Below, piece after piece: positions 1 through 8,476 of a stretch of 52,672 bases of DNA. Source of the DNA: Sphingobium sp. CCH11-B1 (lineage in GTDB: Bacteria; Pseudomonadota; Alphaproteobacteria; Sphingomonadales; Sphingomonadaceae); assembly GCF_001556865.1 (NCBI RefSeq), contig NZ_LSJY01000032.1, positions 1 to 52,672 of the forward strand, in the 5' to 3' direction. Numbering within the stretch: the stretch's first letter is position 1; the number at the start of each line of letters is the position of its first letter. The translations under genes and the position numbers were made by a program. Below the pieces are notes generated by a model, which was not told the DNA's origin, ran no database searches, and saw nothing but the letters and a program-made list of their open reading frames with translations.

Positions 1-55
1 ATCGGCGCAGAGCGACAGCCTACCTCTGACTGCCGCCAATCTTTGCAACAGAGCC
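1..55. mobile_element. IS6100 terminus (left end of window)
   Basis: Bases 3-55 are the exact reverse complement of 52620-52672 at the other end. The tip TTTGCAACAGAGCC (42-55) is the 14-bp terminal inverted repeat I recognise from IS6100 (IS6/IS26 family). The body of the element lies outside the window to the left. The base after the tip (56 on) belongs to unrelated DNA. The two 8-base flanks (CCGAACAC here, CGGTCAGG at the right) do not match, so these are not the two ends of one simple insertion. Confidence 0.85.
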
Positions 56-155
56 CCGAACACGGCCCCAAACAAACGAGCGATCTTTCTGCCGAGCAGG
101 ATTGGGACTTCGTTGCCAAGGATCTGGAAGCCTTTGCTGATGTTTTGGACACGTA

Positions 156-464
156 ACGCTGGCATATCAAGAGAAGCATCCCCGTGTGCCGCATAATGTG
201 CTCCCGTTGGGACGGCTGGCGGTAAGCTTCGATCACGCCGGCCAGGGGCTTGGGGAGAACGTGCTGTCGGATGCGCTGAGGCGGATCGCATCGCCGTCCC
301 GGATTATCGGCTTCGGCGCGGTGATGGTCCACGCGAAGGACAACGCTGCACGTCGTTTCTATTTGCGCTGCGCCGAACTCATCGATTATCCGCAGGACAG
401 CCGCACCCTGTTTCTGTCTATCGAAACGGTGGTCGCGACTTTCGGCCAGGAAGCGGTTGGAAGC
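156..464 (+). pseudogene. GNAT N-acetyltransferase, N-terminally truncated remnant
   Basis: The frame is open from 141 and encodes the C-terminal half of a GNAT acetyltransferase. PLGRLAVSFDHAGQGLGENV corresponds to the acetyl-CoA binding motif A (R/Q-x-x-G-x-G/A), and VMVHAKDNAARRFYLRCAEL and TLFLSIETV are the usual last strands. It resembles acetyltransferases of the TacT toxin type, which sit beside a small DUF1778 antitoxin. About 70 N-terminal residues are missing and no start codon with a ribosome site precedes the remaining part, so it is a relic. A 33-codon open stretch in another frame (58-156, ending QDWDFVAKDLEAFADVLDT) precedes it; I cannot identify that piece. The IS6100 end at 1-55 probably marks the event that removed the 5' part. 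Confidence 0.6.
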
Positions 465-503
465 CCGTCTCGCAGCCACCGACGTGGCACGAAAGGATGG
501 TGC

Positions 504-773
504 TTGTTGAACAAAGGCCTTGTGGCAATTTCGGGCTGCTCAAGCGGCGGGAAATCGACTCTTCTGGCTGAGTTGAGCGCGCGCGGCCGTACAATCGTCG
601 AGGAACGTGGCCGTCGCATCATAGCCGAAGAACTGGCCTCCGGTGGCAGCGCGTTACCTTGGGCCGATCCGGCGGCTTTCCTGCGCCGCGCCACCGAGAT
701 GGCGATGGCAGATCACATCGCGGCCGAAGATCATGAGGGGTGGATATTCTTTGATCGTGGCATGGTGCCCTGC
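504..773 (+). pseudogene. AAA-family ATPase (AAA_28 type), 3' truncated
   Basis: From TTG at 504, with GAAAGGA seven bases upstream, the frame reads LNKGLVAISGCSSGGKSTLL, a Walker A (GCSSGGKS), followed by a REAGRRI-like segment (VEERGRRIIAEELASGG) and an FFDRGMV segment. This order is typical of small predicted ATPases of the AAA_28 family (about 180 residues). The similarity stops near 770, where the sequence becomes the antisense of the adjacent LysR gene, so only about 90 residues survive. The frame happens to be continuous with the GNAT remnant upstream and runs on to a stop at 899, but neither fusion is likely to be natural. It is a truncated gene left at a recombination junction. Confidence 0.55.
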
Positions 774-1660
774 AGATGGGCCAGGAAAGCGCGCACCGCC
801 GGATTGGTGCGACGGCTCTCCGGCCAGACGGCCGTGATATTGTGCCGCTCGACAGCGAATTCCGACAGAACCGGCACCAGCTCGCCGCGCGCCACGTAAG
901 GCGCCGCGACGAAGTCCGCGCTGATGCCGACACCACCACCGGCGGCCAGCGCCGCCATCAGCGCCTCGCTGGCGTCCATGACGATACCCGACGACGGCAC
1001 GATCTCGACCTCGCGATCCCCGACGCGGAAAGGCCAGCGCAACACCTGGCCGCTGCTTTGGTAGCGCAGGTTCACCGTATCGTGGCCAACCAGTTCGTCC
1101 GGATGGGACGGCCTGCCCCGGGATGCCAGATAGGAGGGCGATGCAAAGCAGCAAAAGCGATGCGGCGCGAGCCGGCGCGCCAGGAGCCGCGTGTCCGCGA
1201 GATCGCCGATCCGTACCGCGATATCGATCCCGGCCTCGACGAGGTCGACGAACTGGTCGTTCAGGCGAAGCTCGACCATCACCTGGGGGTGGCGCTCCCG
1301 GAATGCGGGCAGCTTCGGAGCAAGCACATGGATGCCGATCGGCAGCGAGGCGGCGATCCTCAGCGTGCCAGCCGGCTCCGAGCGCGCCGTGATCGCCATC
1401 TGCTCGATCTCCTCCGCGTCGCGAAGAAGCAGGAGCGCCCGTTCATGCAAATCCCGGCCCTCGGGCGTCAGAGCCAACGAACGGGTGGTGCGCGTGATAA
1501 GCGGCACCCCAAGCGTCTGCTCGAGACGCTGGACGCTCTTGCTGACCGCCGATGGCGAAATCGACAGCGACCGGGCGGCGGCCGTGAAGCTGCCCAGCGA
1601 CCCGACACGGGCGAAGGCGATCAACCCCGTGAGGCGCTCAAATGCTATTTGTTCCTTCAT
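731..1660 (-). CDS. LysR-family transcriptional regulator
   Basis: The gene encodes an N-terminal winged helix-turn-helix (about residues 7-65; the recognition helix is near [13 protein letters not shown]) and a LysR substrate-binding domain (about 92-290). I chose ATG 1660 ([12 protein letters not shown]); an upstream ATG at 1714 would add 18 residues unlike the family. The last dozen residues ([13 protein letters not shown]) come from the antisense of the truncated ATPase, so the natural C-terminus was replaced at the junction near 775, probably without loss of the effector domain. It is transcribed divergently from the MDR oxidoreductase at 1752, the classic arrangement in which a LysR protein controls its neighbour. 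The effector is unknown. Confidence 0.85.
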   Translation of the reverse strand: MKEQIAFERLTGLIAFARVGSLGSFTAAARSLSISPSAVSKSVQRLEQTLGVPLITRTTRSLALTPEGRDLHERALLLLRDAEEIEQMAITARSEPAGTLRIAASLPIGIHVLAPKLPAFRERHPQVMVELRLNDQFVDLVEAGIDIAVRIGDLADTRLLARRLAPHRFCCFASPSYLASRGRPSHPDELVGHDTVNLRYQSSGQVLRWPFRVGDREVEIVPSSGIVMDASEALMAALAAGGGVGISADFVAAPYVARGELVPVLSEFAVERHNITAVWPESRRTNPAVRAFLAHLQGTMPRSKNIHPS

Positions 1661-1751
1661 GGAAATACTAAAACGATTTCTACCAATATTATCAATCTTA
1701 ATGCGCGTCGCCACATCTCCTTCAGTTTAGAAGTTTCCGAAGGAGGCAATG
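1661..1751. promoter_or_regulatory. Divergent promoter region between lysR and MDR gene
   Basis: This 91-bp intergenic stretch is much richer in A+T than its surroundings (for example around 1670-1700) and lies between two divergent starts, so it should carry both promoters and the LysR binding site. AGGAGG at 1741-1746 is a strong ribosome site for the plus-strand gene. I could not fix a single T-N11-A box with confidence. Confidence 0.5.
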
Positions 1752-2765
1752 ATGAGCGAGACAATGAAGGCGGTTCGCCTGCACGCGTTCGGCGGCCCGG
1801 ACGTGCTCCGCTACGAGGATGCGCCCCGCCCCACCTTGGCGGCTGGTGAGGTACTGGTCCGCGTCCACGCGGTCGGCCTCAATCCGCCGGACTGGTATCT
1901 CCGTGACGGCTACCGCTCGCTTCCCCCCGAGTGGCAACCGCATCCCGCCTTTCCGCTGATCCTCGGATCGGACGTGTCCGGCGTCGTCGCCGCGCTCGAC
2001 GATGGCGTGGAGGGATTTAGCGTCGGCGACGAGGTCTACGCGATGGTCCGTTTCCCGCAAAACGTCATGGAAGGCAGCAAGGCCTATGCCGAATATGTCA
2101 GCGTGCCGGCATCGGACCTCGCGCGCAAACCGGGCATCGACCATGTTCACGCGGCGGCTGCGCCCATGTCGCTGCTGACGGCCTGGCAGTTCCTGATCGA
2201 TCTGGGTCATGACGAACCCAACCCGTTCCAGTCATTTACCCATGCACACGCGCAGCTCGAAGGCCGAACGGTCCTTGTCAACGGCGCCGGCGGCGGTGTC
2301 GGGCACCTCGCCGTGCAACTGGCGAAGTGGAAGGGCGCGCGCGTCATCGCGGTCGCGTCGGGCAGGAACGAGGCGCTGATGCGCGAGCTCGGCGCCGATC
2401 AGTTCATCGATTACACCAGGACGGCGGCCGACGAGATCGTGCGCGACGTGGACGTCGTGCTCGACGCCGTGGGCGGACCGGATACCGGCCGCTTCTTCCG
2501 CACCCTGAAGCGTGGCGGTTCTCTATACCCGGTCTATCCGCTGGGCTTCACCGGACATGCCGAAGCCGAGACGCTGGGCATTACCGTCTCGACGACACAG
2601 GTCCGTTCGAGTGGCGCGCAACTGGCCGAGGCGGCCCGCCTGCTTGACGACGGCACCATCCGCATCGTCGTCGACAGCATCTTCCCGCTCGCCGACGCCG
2701 CCCGTGCCCACGAACGCGCCGCCCGTGGCAATATCCAGGGCAAGATCGTCCTCTCCGTCGCCTGA
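1752..2765 (+). CDS. Zinc-independent MDR-family NADP-dependent oxidoreductase (quinone oxidoreductase-like)
   Basis: The protein has about 337 residues. It has a GroES-like N-terminal domain (MKAVRLHAFGGPDVLRYED) and a Rossmann domain with the nucleotide motif VLVNGAGGGVGHLAVQLAKWKGA, followed by the DAVGGPDTG segment of the quinone reductase group. The cysteines that bind catalytic zinc in alcohol dehydrogenases are absent, so it is a zinc-free reductase acting on quinones, enones or similar electrophiles with NADPH. Two tandem ATGs (1749, 1752) follow AGGAGG at 1741-1746; 1752 gives the better spacing of five bases. It is divergent from the LysR gene, its likely regulator. The natural substrate cannot be read from the sequence. 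Confidence 0.85.
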   Translation: MSETMKAVRLHAFGGPDVLRYEDAPRPTLAAGEVLVRVHAVGLNPPDWYLRDGYRSLPPEWQPHPAFPLILGSDVSGVVAALDDGVEGFSVGDEVYAMVRFPQNVMEGSKAYAEYVSVPASDLARKPGIDHVHAAAAPMSLLTAWQFLIDLGHDEPNPFQSFTHAHAQLEGRTVLVNGAGGGVGHLAVQLAKWKGARVIAVASGRNEALMRELGADQFIDYTRTAADEIVRDVDVVLDAVGGPDTGRFFRTLKRGGSLYPVYPLGFTGHAEAETLGITVSTTQVRSSGAQLAEAARLLDDGTIRIVVDSIFPLADAARAHERAARGNIQGKIVLSVA

Positions 2766-2851
2766 CCAAACCACGGATAGTCTGGCCCTTGGCAACGCTG
2801 ATGGCTGGAGAACATCAGGATGTTGGCGATCGCCGGTCTTTCCTTCGTCGC

Positions 2852-3829
2852 TCAGGGCTTGAGAAGAACCTTGCCTGCTTTGCCCGCTGTCAGCGATGCG
2901 CGAACGGCGTCAGCGACCTGATCCAGCCCGAATACCGCCCCTGCCGGCAGTTTCAGCTCGCCACTGGCGACGAGGCGGATAAGTTCTCCAAGCAGCCGGC
3001 GCTTGGCTTCGGCGGGCATGGCGGCACTCACCTTGGAGCCCCAGAAGCCCTTCACGACGGCCTGTTTGAAAATAAGATTGCCAGAGGAAATCTGCATCGG
3101 CTCTCCGGCCATGGTGCCGAAGGACACCAGCAGCCCATCCTCACCCAGAAGCGACAGGAGTTCAGCGCTGGCCTGTCCGCCGATCGAATCCACAGCCGCG
3201 CGTATCGGCGCATCGCCGGTGATCGCACGCACCCGATCCTGCCAACCATCGGTCGCAGTCGAGACGGCATTGGCGATGCCGAGAGCCGCCAGCTCTTCCA
3301 CGCCGGCATCGCGGCGCACGAGATTGACGATATGCACACCGCGCGCGGCCGCCAGCATTGCCAGCGTTTTGCCGACCGCGCCATTGGCGGTGTTCTGGAT
3401 CACCCAGTCGCCACTTGCCACTTCGAGGAAGTCCAGAAGAGTGATCGCGCTGAACGGCATGGCGATAAGCTGCGCCGCCGCCTCATCGGAGATCGAATCC
3501 GGGACAGGGACCAACCCGGCAGCGGGCGCGAGGAAATATTCAGCCCATGAGCCATGAACCGAGGCGACCGAGACGCGCTGACCGATGGTGATGCCGGTCA
3601 CGCCTTCACCGAGCGCATCGACCGTACCGACGGCTTCCGAACCGCCAATAGCGGGCAGTTCAGGCTTGTAGCCGTAGCTGCCGCGCACGGTCCAAAGATC
3701 GTGATTGTGGATCGGCGAAAGGATCGTCTTGATCCGCACCTGGCCCGGGCCGGGTTCGGGAACCGGGCTTTCTTCCAAAGCGAGAACGTCGGCCGGTTCG
3801 CCGAATGTGGTGTGAATGGCGCTACGCAT
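2852..3829 (-). CDS. Zinc-binding-dehydrogenase family quinone reductase (MDR)
   Basis: The 325-residue protein is another medium-chain reductase. It has an N-terminal GroES-like fold (MRSAIHTTFGEPADVLALEE, PAIGGSEAVGTVDALGEGV) and a nucleotide-binding region with VIQNTANGAVGKTLAMLA, a variant of the usual GAxGGVG motif. Similar proteins reduce quinones or alkenals with NADPH. It is the last gene of a tight minus-strand operon after tetR (4263-4901) and ohr (3839-4249), with only a 9-base gap to ohr. The set is consistent with a response to organic peroxides or reactive electrophiles. ATG at 3829 has AAGGAGG a few bases upstream. Confidence 0.85.
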   Translation of the reverse strand: MRSAIHTTFGEPADVLALEESPVPEPGPGQVRIKTILSPIHNHDLWTVRGSYGYKPELPAIGGSEAVGTVDALGEGVTGITIGQRVSVASVHGSWAEYFLAPAAGLVPVPDSISDEAAAQLIAMPFSAITLLDFLEVASGDWVIQNTANGAVGKTLAMLAAARGVHIVNLVRRDAGVEELAALGIANAVSTATDGWQDRVRAITGDAPIRAAVDSIGGQASAELLSLLGEDGLLVSFGTMAGEPMQISSGNLIFKQAVVKGFWGSKVSAAMPAEAKRRLLGELIRLVASGELKLPAGAVFGLDQVADAVRASLTAGKAGKVLLKP

Positions 3830-3838
3830 GACGCCTCC

Positions 3839-4249
3839 TTAAACCGTGATGACGTGCAGGCGCACGTCGATGTTGTTGCGTGTGGCGTTGGAATAGGGGC
3901 AGGCCCGATGCGTCGCCTCGACCAGTTCCTGCGCGGCGGCCTCATCGAGACCCGCGATTTCCACATGAATGTCGATGTCCAGCTTGAAGCCGCCCTCAGG
4001 CGTCTGCCCGATTCCGACCTCCGCGGACGTTTTGCTACCCATCAGCGCCAGCTTTTTCTGCTGGGCGACATGGTTGAGCGCACTGTCGAAACAAGCTGCA
4101 TACCCCATCGCGAACAGCTGCTCCGGGTTGGCGCCCGGCTTGCCGGAGTTCGGCATGGCGAGATCGAGGCCGAGGCTGCCGTCGTCGAGCGCCGTGTGGC
4201 CTGAACGGCCACCGGTCGCCGTTGCGCGGGTCTTGTAGAAAATTTTCAT
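3839..4249 (-). CDS. ohr: Organic hydroperoxide resistance protein (Ohr/OsmC family)
   Basis: The 136-residue length is typical of Ohr. Both redox cysteines are present: C53 in GYAACFDSAL (peroxidatic) and C117 in THRACPYSNATRNN (resolving). R15 (GGRSG) and E43, which activate the peroxidatic cysteine in the family, are also there. Ohr is a cytoplasmic thiol peroxidase that reduces fatty-acid and other organic hydroperoxides using lipoylated proteins. The gene lies 13 bases downstream of a TetR gene and 9 bases upstream of a quinone reductase gene on the same strand. Control by TetR rather than by the usual MarR-type OhrR is a variation on the known theme. Confidence 0.92.
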   Translation of the reverse strand: MKIFYKTRATATGGRSGHTALDDGSLGLDLAMPNSGKPGANPEQLFAMGYAACFDSALNHVAQQKKLALMGSKTSAEVGIGQTPEGGFKLDIDIHVEIAGLDEAAAQELVEATHRACPYSNATRNNIDVRLHVITV

Positions 4250-4262
4250 TCTTCGGTTCCTT

Positions 4263-4901
4263 TCACGGATGGTTGGATTGCGGCGTGCAGACCAGAATCT
4301 GCTCGGTGGCGATCATCGCCCGTTGCATCGGCGCACGAGAACGGGTGAGTTTGGCGAGCAGCGCAGCGCCAAGCCACATCTGGTAGAGAACCTGCGCCAG
4401 CGCGGACGGCTCCGCCCCCGGTGGAAGCGATCCGTCCTCGCGCGCCTCGGCGATCATGGAGGCGATGCGTTGCAGCAATCGTGCGACGCCATCGCTCAGA
4501 ACGGCCCGCATGGCCTCCGACAGGTCCGCGACTTCGGCGGACAGTTTGACGGCGAGGCAATCCTCGGCCCAGCCGTCTCCGGCTTGATCACCTTCCCCGG
4601 GATCATCGAGCCACGCTCGCCAATAGCGCATCAACCGCTCGCGACCGCTTATGGCTTCCGCGGATAACAGCGAGTCCAGTTTCTTGCCGTAACCGTCCAC
4701 GTAATCACGAAGAAGTGCGCAGCCGAACGCCTCCTTGGACGGGAAATAATGATAGAAAGACCCCTTCGGCACGCCGGAAACCTTCAAGATTTCCTGAAGG
4801 CCGAGCGCGGAGAAGCCCTTGCTCAACACAAGGCTGTAGCCCGTGTCGAGGATGTTTTGCCGGGTCGCTTCTGCTTTGGGTGTCAAATTCATGATCAGCA
4901 T
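4263..4901 (-). CDS. TetR/AcrR-family repressor of the ohr operon
   Basis: The 212-residue protein has an N-terminal TetR helix-turn-helix (TRQNILDTGYSLVLSKGF, then LQEILKVSGVPKGSFYHYFP) and a helical ligand-binding domain. It is the first gene of the tetR-ohr-reductase operon, so it most likely represses its own transcript. Its N-terminal domain and the TAGAC-type palindrome directly upstream (4914-4930) recall NemR/AcuR-type regulators that sense electrophiles; the comparison is from memory. C-terminal cysteines (EDCLAV, ILVCTP) could sense oxidants. The start could also be the second ATG at 4892. Confidence 0.87.
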   Translation of the reverse strand: MLIMNLTPKAEATRQNILDTGYSLVLSKGFSALGLQEILKVSGVPKGSFYHYFPSKEAFGCALLRDYVDGYGKKLDSLLSAEAISGRERLMRYWRAWLDDPGEGDQAGDGWAEDCLAVKLSAEVADLSEAMRAVLSDGVARLLQRIASMIAEAREDGSLPPGAEPSALAQVLYQMWLGAALLAKLTRSRAPMQRAMIATEQILVCTPQSNHP

Positions 4902-4913
4902 ATATAACGAATA

Positions 4914-4930
4914 ATAGACCAGTCGTCTAT
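4914..4930. promoter_or_regulatory. Palindromic operator upstream of tetR-ohr
   Basis: ATAGAC-CAGTC-GTCTAT is a perfect inverted repeat with 6-base arms and a 5-base centre, ending 13 bases before the tetR start codon and so overlapping the expected promoter. The TAGAC-N5-GTCTA pattern is like operators of several TetR-family electrophile sensors. Autorepression is inferred. Confidence 0.7.
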
Positions 4931-4963
4931 ATGGCTATGGCGTCACCACCTACGCGGGCTCAT

Positions 4964-5840
4964 CGGCATAGCCAATGGGAGGCATATATGAGCAACGTCG
5001 GGCGGCTCGCCGACAATATCGGCAACTTCAGCGCTGGCCGGCGCGGAGCGCCCCTGCGTGGCGCAGCGATGCTTCAAGGCATCGTGGTCTGCGGGATATG
5101 CGGACACCGCATGGGTCTTCACTCACTCTGCCCATAAGAAGACCCCCGTCTATCACTGCATCGATAGCGAGCAGAGCGGGCACTGCCAGAATGTGCGCGC
5201 AAACCAGGTTGATGCAGAGGTCGAGCGGCTGTTGATCGAAGCTCTGCAACCCGATCGCATCGACCTTGCGCTTGCGGCTCATGAACAGATGAACGGCGAA
5301 AACCGGCTGCTGGAACGTCAATGGGCGCTGAATCGGGAGAAGGCGCATTACGAAGCGGAGCGTGCACGCCGACAATATGATGCCGTGGAGTCGGAAAAGC
5401 GGCTCGTCGCACGTTCGCTGGAAACGTTGTGGGAAGAGAAAATACGCGAAGCCGACGCGTCTAACAGGATTACGCGCGGTGGCATGTCGAGCAGGTTAAC
5501 GCCCTGGCCGCCGCCGCGCGAACGCGTATCCTGACCATTGCCGACCCTGTTGCCCGCGTTCTCGAAGCGGGCTGGCATCGACGAACGCAAAGAGATGATG
5601 CGGCTCGTGATCGACAGCGTGACGGTCGACAAGAGCCGTGCGCAAGGCCGTATCTGGTTCGCGATCCTGTGGCAGACCGGCGCGCGAACAGAGCATGTGA
5701 TCATCCGCAATACCGCCAACTATGACGATCTGGCTCACTTCGCACGCATCGAGGAGATGGTGCGAACGCTCAATGCTGTGGGATCACTCGACCGTCAGAT
5801 CGCGGACGCCCTGACAGCCGAGGGCATCATGAGAAGATCG
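4964..5840 (+). pseudogene. Large serine recombinase, C-terminal part, frameshifted
   Basis: Translated pieces match the Recombinase and zinc-beta-ribbon region of large serine recombinases: QWEAYMSNVGRLADN, then the paired-cysteine motif VVCGICGHRMGLHS, then YHCIDSEQSGHCQN, a long coiled-coil region (EQMNGENRLLERQWALNR...) and a C-terminal block (KEMMRLVIDSVTVDKSRAQG). The frame changes near 5125 and again between about 5450 and 5550. The N-terminal catalytic serine domain is missing altogether. It is a dead fragment of an integrase-like recombinase from a former mobile island. Two frameshifts and a missing half rule out function. Confidence 0.8.
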
Positions 5841-5932
5841 GCGCTCTGATCTATGCCAACCTCTTCGACAACGAGGGCGAAGACACCTTCTCGCTGATCT
5901 GGTCCCGCCCCAACGGCAGGCGCGCCGACTAA
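5834..5932 (+). pseudogene. DUF736 protein, C-terminal remnant
   Basis: The open stretch reads EKIGALIYANLFDNEGEDTF followed by SLIWSRPNGRRAD and a TAA at 5930. This is the conserved end of DUF736 proteins (usually about 100 residues, ending in YANL...SLIWSR). DUF736 genes are typical of conjugative elements and plasmids of alphaproteobacteria. The N-terminal two thirds are missing and the fragment is joined directly to the end of the recombinase relic, which points to a deletion between them. Confidence 0.7.
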
Positions 5933-5943
5933 GACCCCACGCA

Positions 5944-5968
5944 AGACCCCGCCACAAGGTCGGGGCCT
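5944..5968 (-). terminator. Possible terminator downstream of copA
   Basis: On the minus strand the sequence just after the copA stop forms a short GC-rich stem, with CCCCG at 5961-5965 pairing with CGGGG at 5947-5951, and then TCTT. The stem is only five or six pairs and the T-run is weak, so this is a modest candidate. Confidence 0.35.
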
Positions 5969-5975
5969 TGGTCCG

Positions 5976-8435
5976 TCATGCCTTCACTGTCCGGAGCCGC
6001 AGCGAATTGCCGATGACGCTGACGGACGACAGCGCCATCGCGGCAGCAGCGATGATCGGCGACAGCAGCAGCCCAAACGTGGGATAGAGCGCACCGGCCG
6101 CAATCGGTACGCCTGCCGCATTGTAGATGAACGCGAAGGCGAGGTTCTGGCGGATGTTGGCCATCGTCGCCTGCGACAGGCGTCGCGCGCGGACAATGCC
6201 GGTGAGATCGCCCTTGAGCAGCGTCACGCCCGCACTTTCGATCGCAACGTCGGTCCCCGATCCCATGGCGATACCAACATCGGCGGCGGCAAGCGCCGGC
6301 GCGTCATTTACGCCGTCACCCGCCATCGCCACCACCTTGCCCTGCGCCTTCAGGCGCTCGACGACCGCGGCTTTCTGGTCCGGCAGCACATCGGCCTCGA
6401 CCTCATCGATGCCGAGCTTTCTCGCAACGGCTTCGGCTGTGGTGCGATTGTCACCGGTCAGCATGACGATGCGGATGCCTTCCGCATGCAGGGCCTTCAG
6501 TGCCTCAGGCGTGGTCGCCTTGATCGTGTCGGCGATGGCGAAGATGCCGCCGATGGCTTTATCGATGCCGATATAGATGGCGGTTGCGCCGTCGCGGCGT
6601 AGCTCATCGGCCTGTGCCGCGAGCGGCGCTGTATCAACCCCATGTTCGGCGAGGAAGGTGGTGCTGCCGAGCACCACATGCCGGCCCTCGACACGACCGA
6701 TCGCCCCCTTGCCGGTCGGCGAGTCGAAGTCGGCGACATCGGGGATGGTCGCCCGCGCAAGCGGATGCTCGGACGCCTTCTCCACGCCGGCTGCAAGCCG
6801 CAGGATGGTCTCCTCGACAAATCGCGGGGCCACGACGATCCGGGTCACCGCCGGCTTTCCTTGCGTAAGCGTCCCGGTTTTGTCGACCACCAGAGTATCG
6901 ATCTTCTCCATCCGCTCGAGCGCCTCCGCGTTCTTGATCAGAACGCCGGCGGCCGCCCCCTTGCCGATACCCACCATGATCGACATCGGCGTCGCGAGCC
7001 CGAGCGCGCAGGGGCAGGCAATGATCAGCACGGAAACGGCCGCGATCAGGCCATGCGCCAGCCGCGGCTCCGGCCCCCATACACCCCAGGCCGCGAAGGC
7101 GAGCAGCGCGACGGCGATGACGACCGGCACGAACCAGCCCGACACCTGATCAGCCATGCGCTGGATCGGCGCGCGCGAGCGCTGGGCATCCGCGACCATC
7201 TGGACGATGCGGGCGAGCATGGTGTCGCGCCCGACTTTTTCAGCCCGGATGACGAGCGCGCCGGTCTGGTTCAGCGTACCTCCTACGACCGCTTCGCCGA
7301 CTACACGCGTCACCGGCATGGATTCGCCGGTCACCATCGATTCATCGATCGATGAGCGACCCTGCTCGACCACGCCGTCAACCGGCACGGTTTCACCGGG
7401 CCGGACCCTGAGCCGATCACCGATGACGACGGCTTCGACAGGAATATCCTCTTCAGCATCGTTCCGCCCGATCCGCCGGGCGGTTTTCGGCGCGAGATTG
7501 AGAAGCGCGCGGATTGCGCCGGAGGTCTGCTCCCGGGCGCGCAGTTCCATGACCTGACCGAGCAGCACCAGCACGGTGATCACGGCCGCGGCCTCATAGT
7601 AGACCGCGACCGTGCCATCGGCGCCTCGGAAAGCCTGCGGGTAGAGCTGCGGCGCGAATGTCGCGACGATGCTGTAGCCCCAGGCGACCCCGGTGCCCAT
7701 CGCGATCAGCGTGAACATGTTGAGGCTGCGGTTGACGATCGACGCCCAGCCACGTTCGAAGAACGGCCATCCGGCCCACAGGACCACCGGCGTCGCCAGC
7801 GCGAACTGGATCCAGATCGAGATGCGCATCGGCACCAAATGGTGCAGCGCCGGGATCAGGTGACCGCCCATCTCCAGCAGGAACACGGGCAAGGCGAGCA
7901 CGAGGCCGATCCAGAAGCGTCGGGTCATATCGGCGAGTTCGGGGCTTGATCCGGCATCCGCCGCCGCGATCAGCGGCTCCAGCGCCATGCCGCAGATCGG
8001 GCAACTACCCGGCGCATCCCGGCGGATTTCCGGATGCATCGGGCATGTCCAGATCGTCCCTTCCGTTGCGGTTGCCGTTACTGCCGCAACGTGGTGATGC
8101 TCATGGGTATCAGGTCCATGCGTGTGGCTATGGTGGGAATGATCGCCATGGGCGGCAGCACCCTCATGGTGATGTGCAGCATGCGCTGCCAGTGCCGCAT
8201 AATGCACGGGGTCGGCGTCGAACTTCGCCTTGCAGCCGGCCGAGCAGAAGACGTAGCGCTCGCCTTCATACTCAGCATTGTGAGCGGTCCTGGCGGGATC
8301 GACCACCATGCCACAGACCGGATCATGGTCGACGTGACCGGACGGCGTTTCGCCGTCCGGCTCATGATGGTGATGATGGCCGTGCGCCCCAGTCACCTCG
8401 GCGGCGCGTTCGCTCTTCTGATCGTCGTCGGCCAT
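5976..8435 (-). CDS. copA: Copper-translocating P1B-type ATPase
   Basis: The 819-residue membrane pump hydrolyses ATP to export copper from the cytoplasm. In order: a His-rich start (GAHGHHHHH), a YHS domain ([10 protein letters not shown], about 37-80), a second His-rich stretch, and a heavy-metal-binding domain with [20 protein letters not shown] (about 130-153). Then come the transmembrane segments with the ion motif ACPCALGL (about 473), the phosphorylation motif DKTGTLT (about 516) and the hinge [10 protein letters not shown] (about 708). Instead of classical N-terminal HMA domains it has YHS plus HMBD, common in alphaproteobacterial pumps on mobile elements. It starts 41 bases after the oleate hydratase stop on the same strand, so it may be cotranscribed. 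No CueR-type regulator is adjacent. Confidence 0.93.
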   Translation of the reverse strand: MADDDQKSERAAEVTGAHGHHHHHEPDGETPSGHVDHDPVCGMVVDPARTAHNAEYEGERYVFCSAGCKAKFDADPVHYAALAAHAAHHHEGAAAHGDHSHHSHTHGPDTHEHHHVAAVTATATEGTIWTCPMHPEIRRDAPGSCPICGMALEPLIAAADAGSSPELADMTRRFWIGLVLALPVFLLEMGGHLIPALHHLVPMRISIWIQFALATPVVLWAGWPFFERGWASIVNRSLNMFTLIAMGTGVAWGYSIVATFAPQLYPQAFRGADGTVAVYYEAAAVITVLVLLGQVMELRAREQTSGAIRALLNLAPKTARRIGRNDAEEDIPVEAVVIGDRLRVRPGETVPVDGVVEQGRSSIDESMVTGESMPVTRVVGEAVVGGTLNQTGALVIRAEKVGRDTMLARIVQMVADAQRSRAPIQRMADQVSGWFVPVVIAVALLAFAAWGVWGPEPRLAHGLIAAVSVLIIACPCALGLATPMSIMVGIGKGAAAGVLIKNAEALERMEKIDTLVVDKTGTLTQGKPAVTRIVVAPRFVEETILRLAAGVEKASEHPLARATIPDVADFDSPTGKGAIGRVEGRHVVLGSTTFLAEHGVDTAPLAAQADELRRDGATAIYIGIDKAIGGIFAIADTIKATTPEALKALHAEGIRIVMLTGDNRTTAEAVARKLGIDEVEADVLPDQKAAVVERLKAQGKVVAMAGDGVNDAPALAAADVGIAMGSGTDVAIESAGVTLLKGDLTGIVRARRLSQATMANIRQNLAFAFIYNAAGVPIAAGALYPTFGLLLSPIIAAAAMALSSVSVIGNSLRLRTVKA

Positions 8436-8476
8436 TCATCACCTTTCACACGCCGCGCGTGCCTTCCGGTCTTTGT

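Noticed and set aside
731..1154. Long open frames opposite and beside the LysR and AAA genes
   Set aside because: High-GC antisense shadows without family motifs or ribosome sites.
5058..5849. Two separate small genes of unknown function
   Set aside because: Their products join into one frameshifted large serine recombinase C-terminus.
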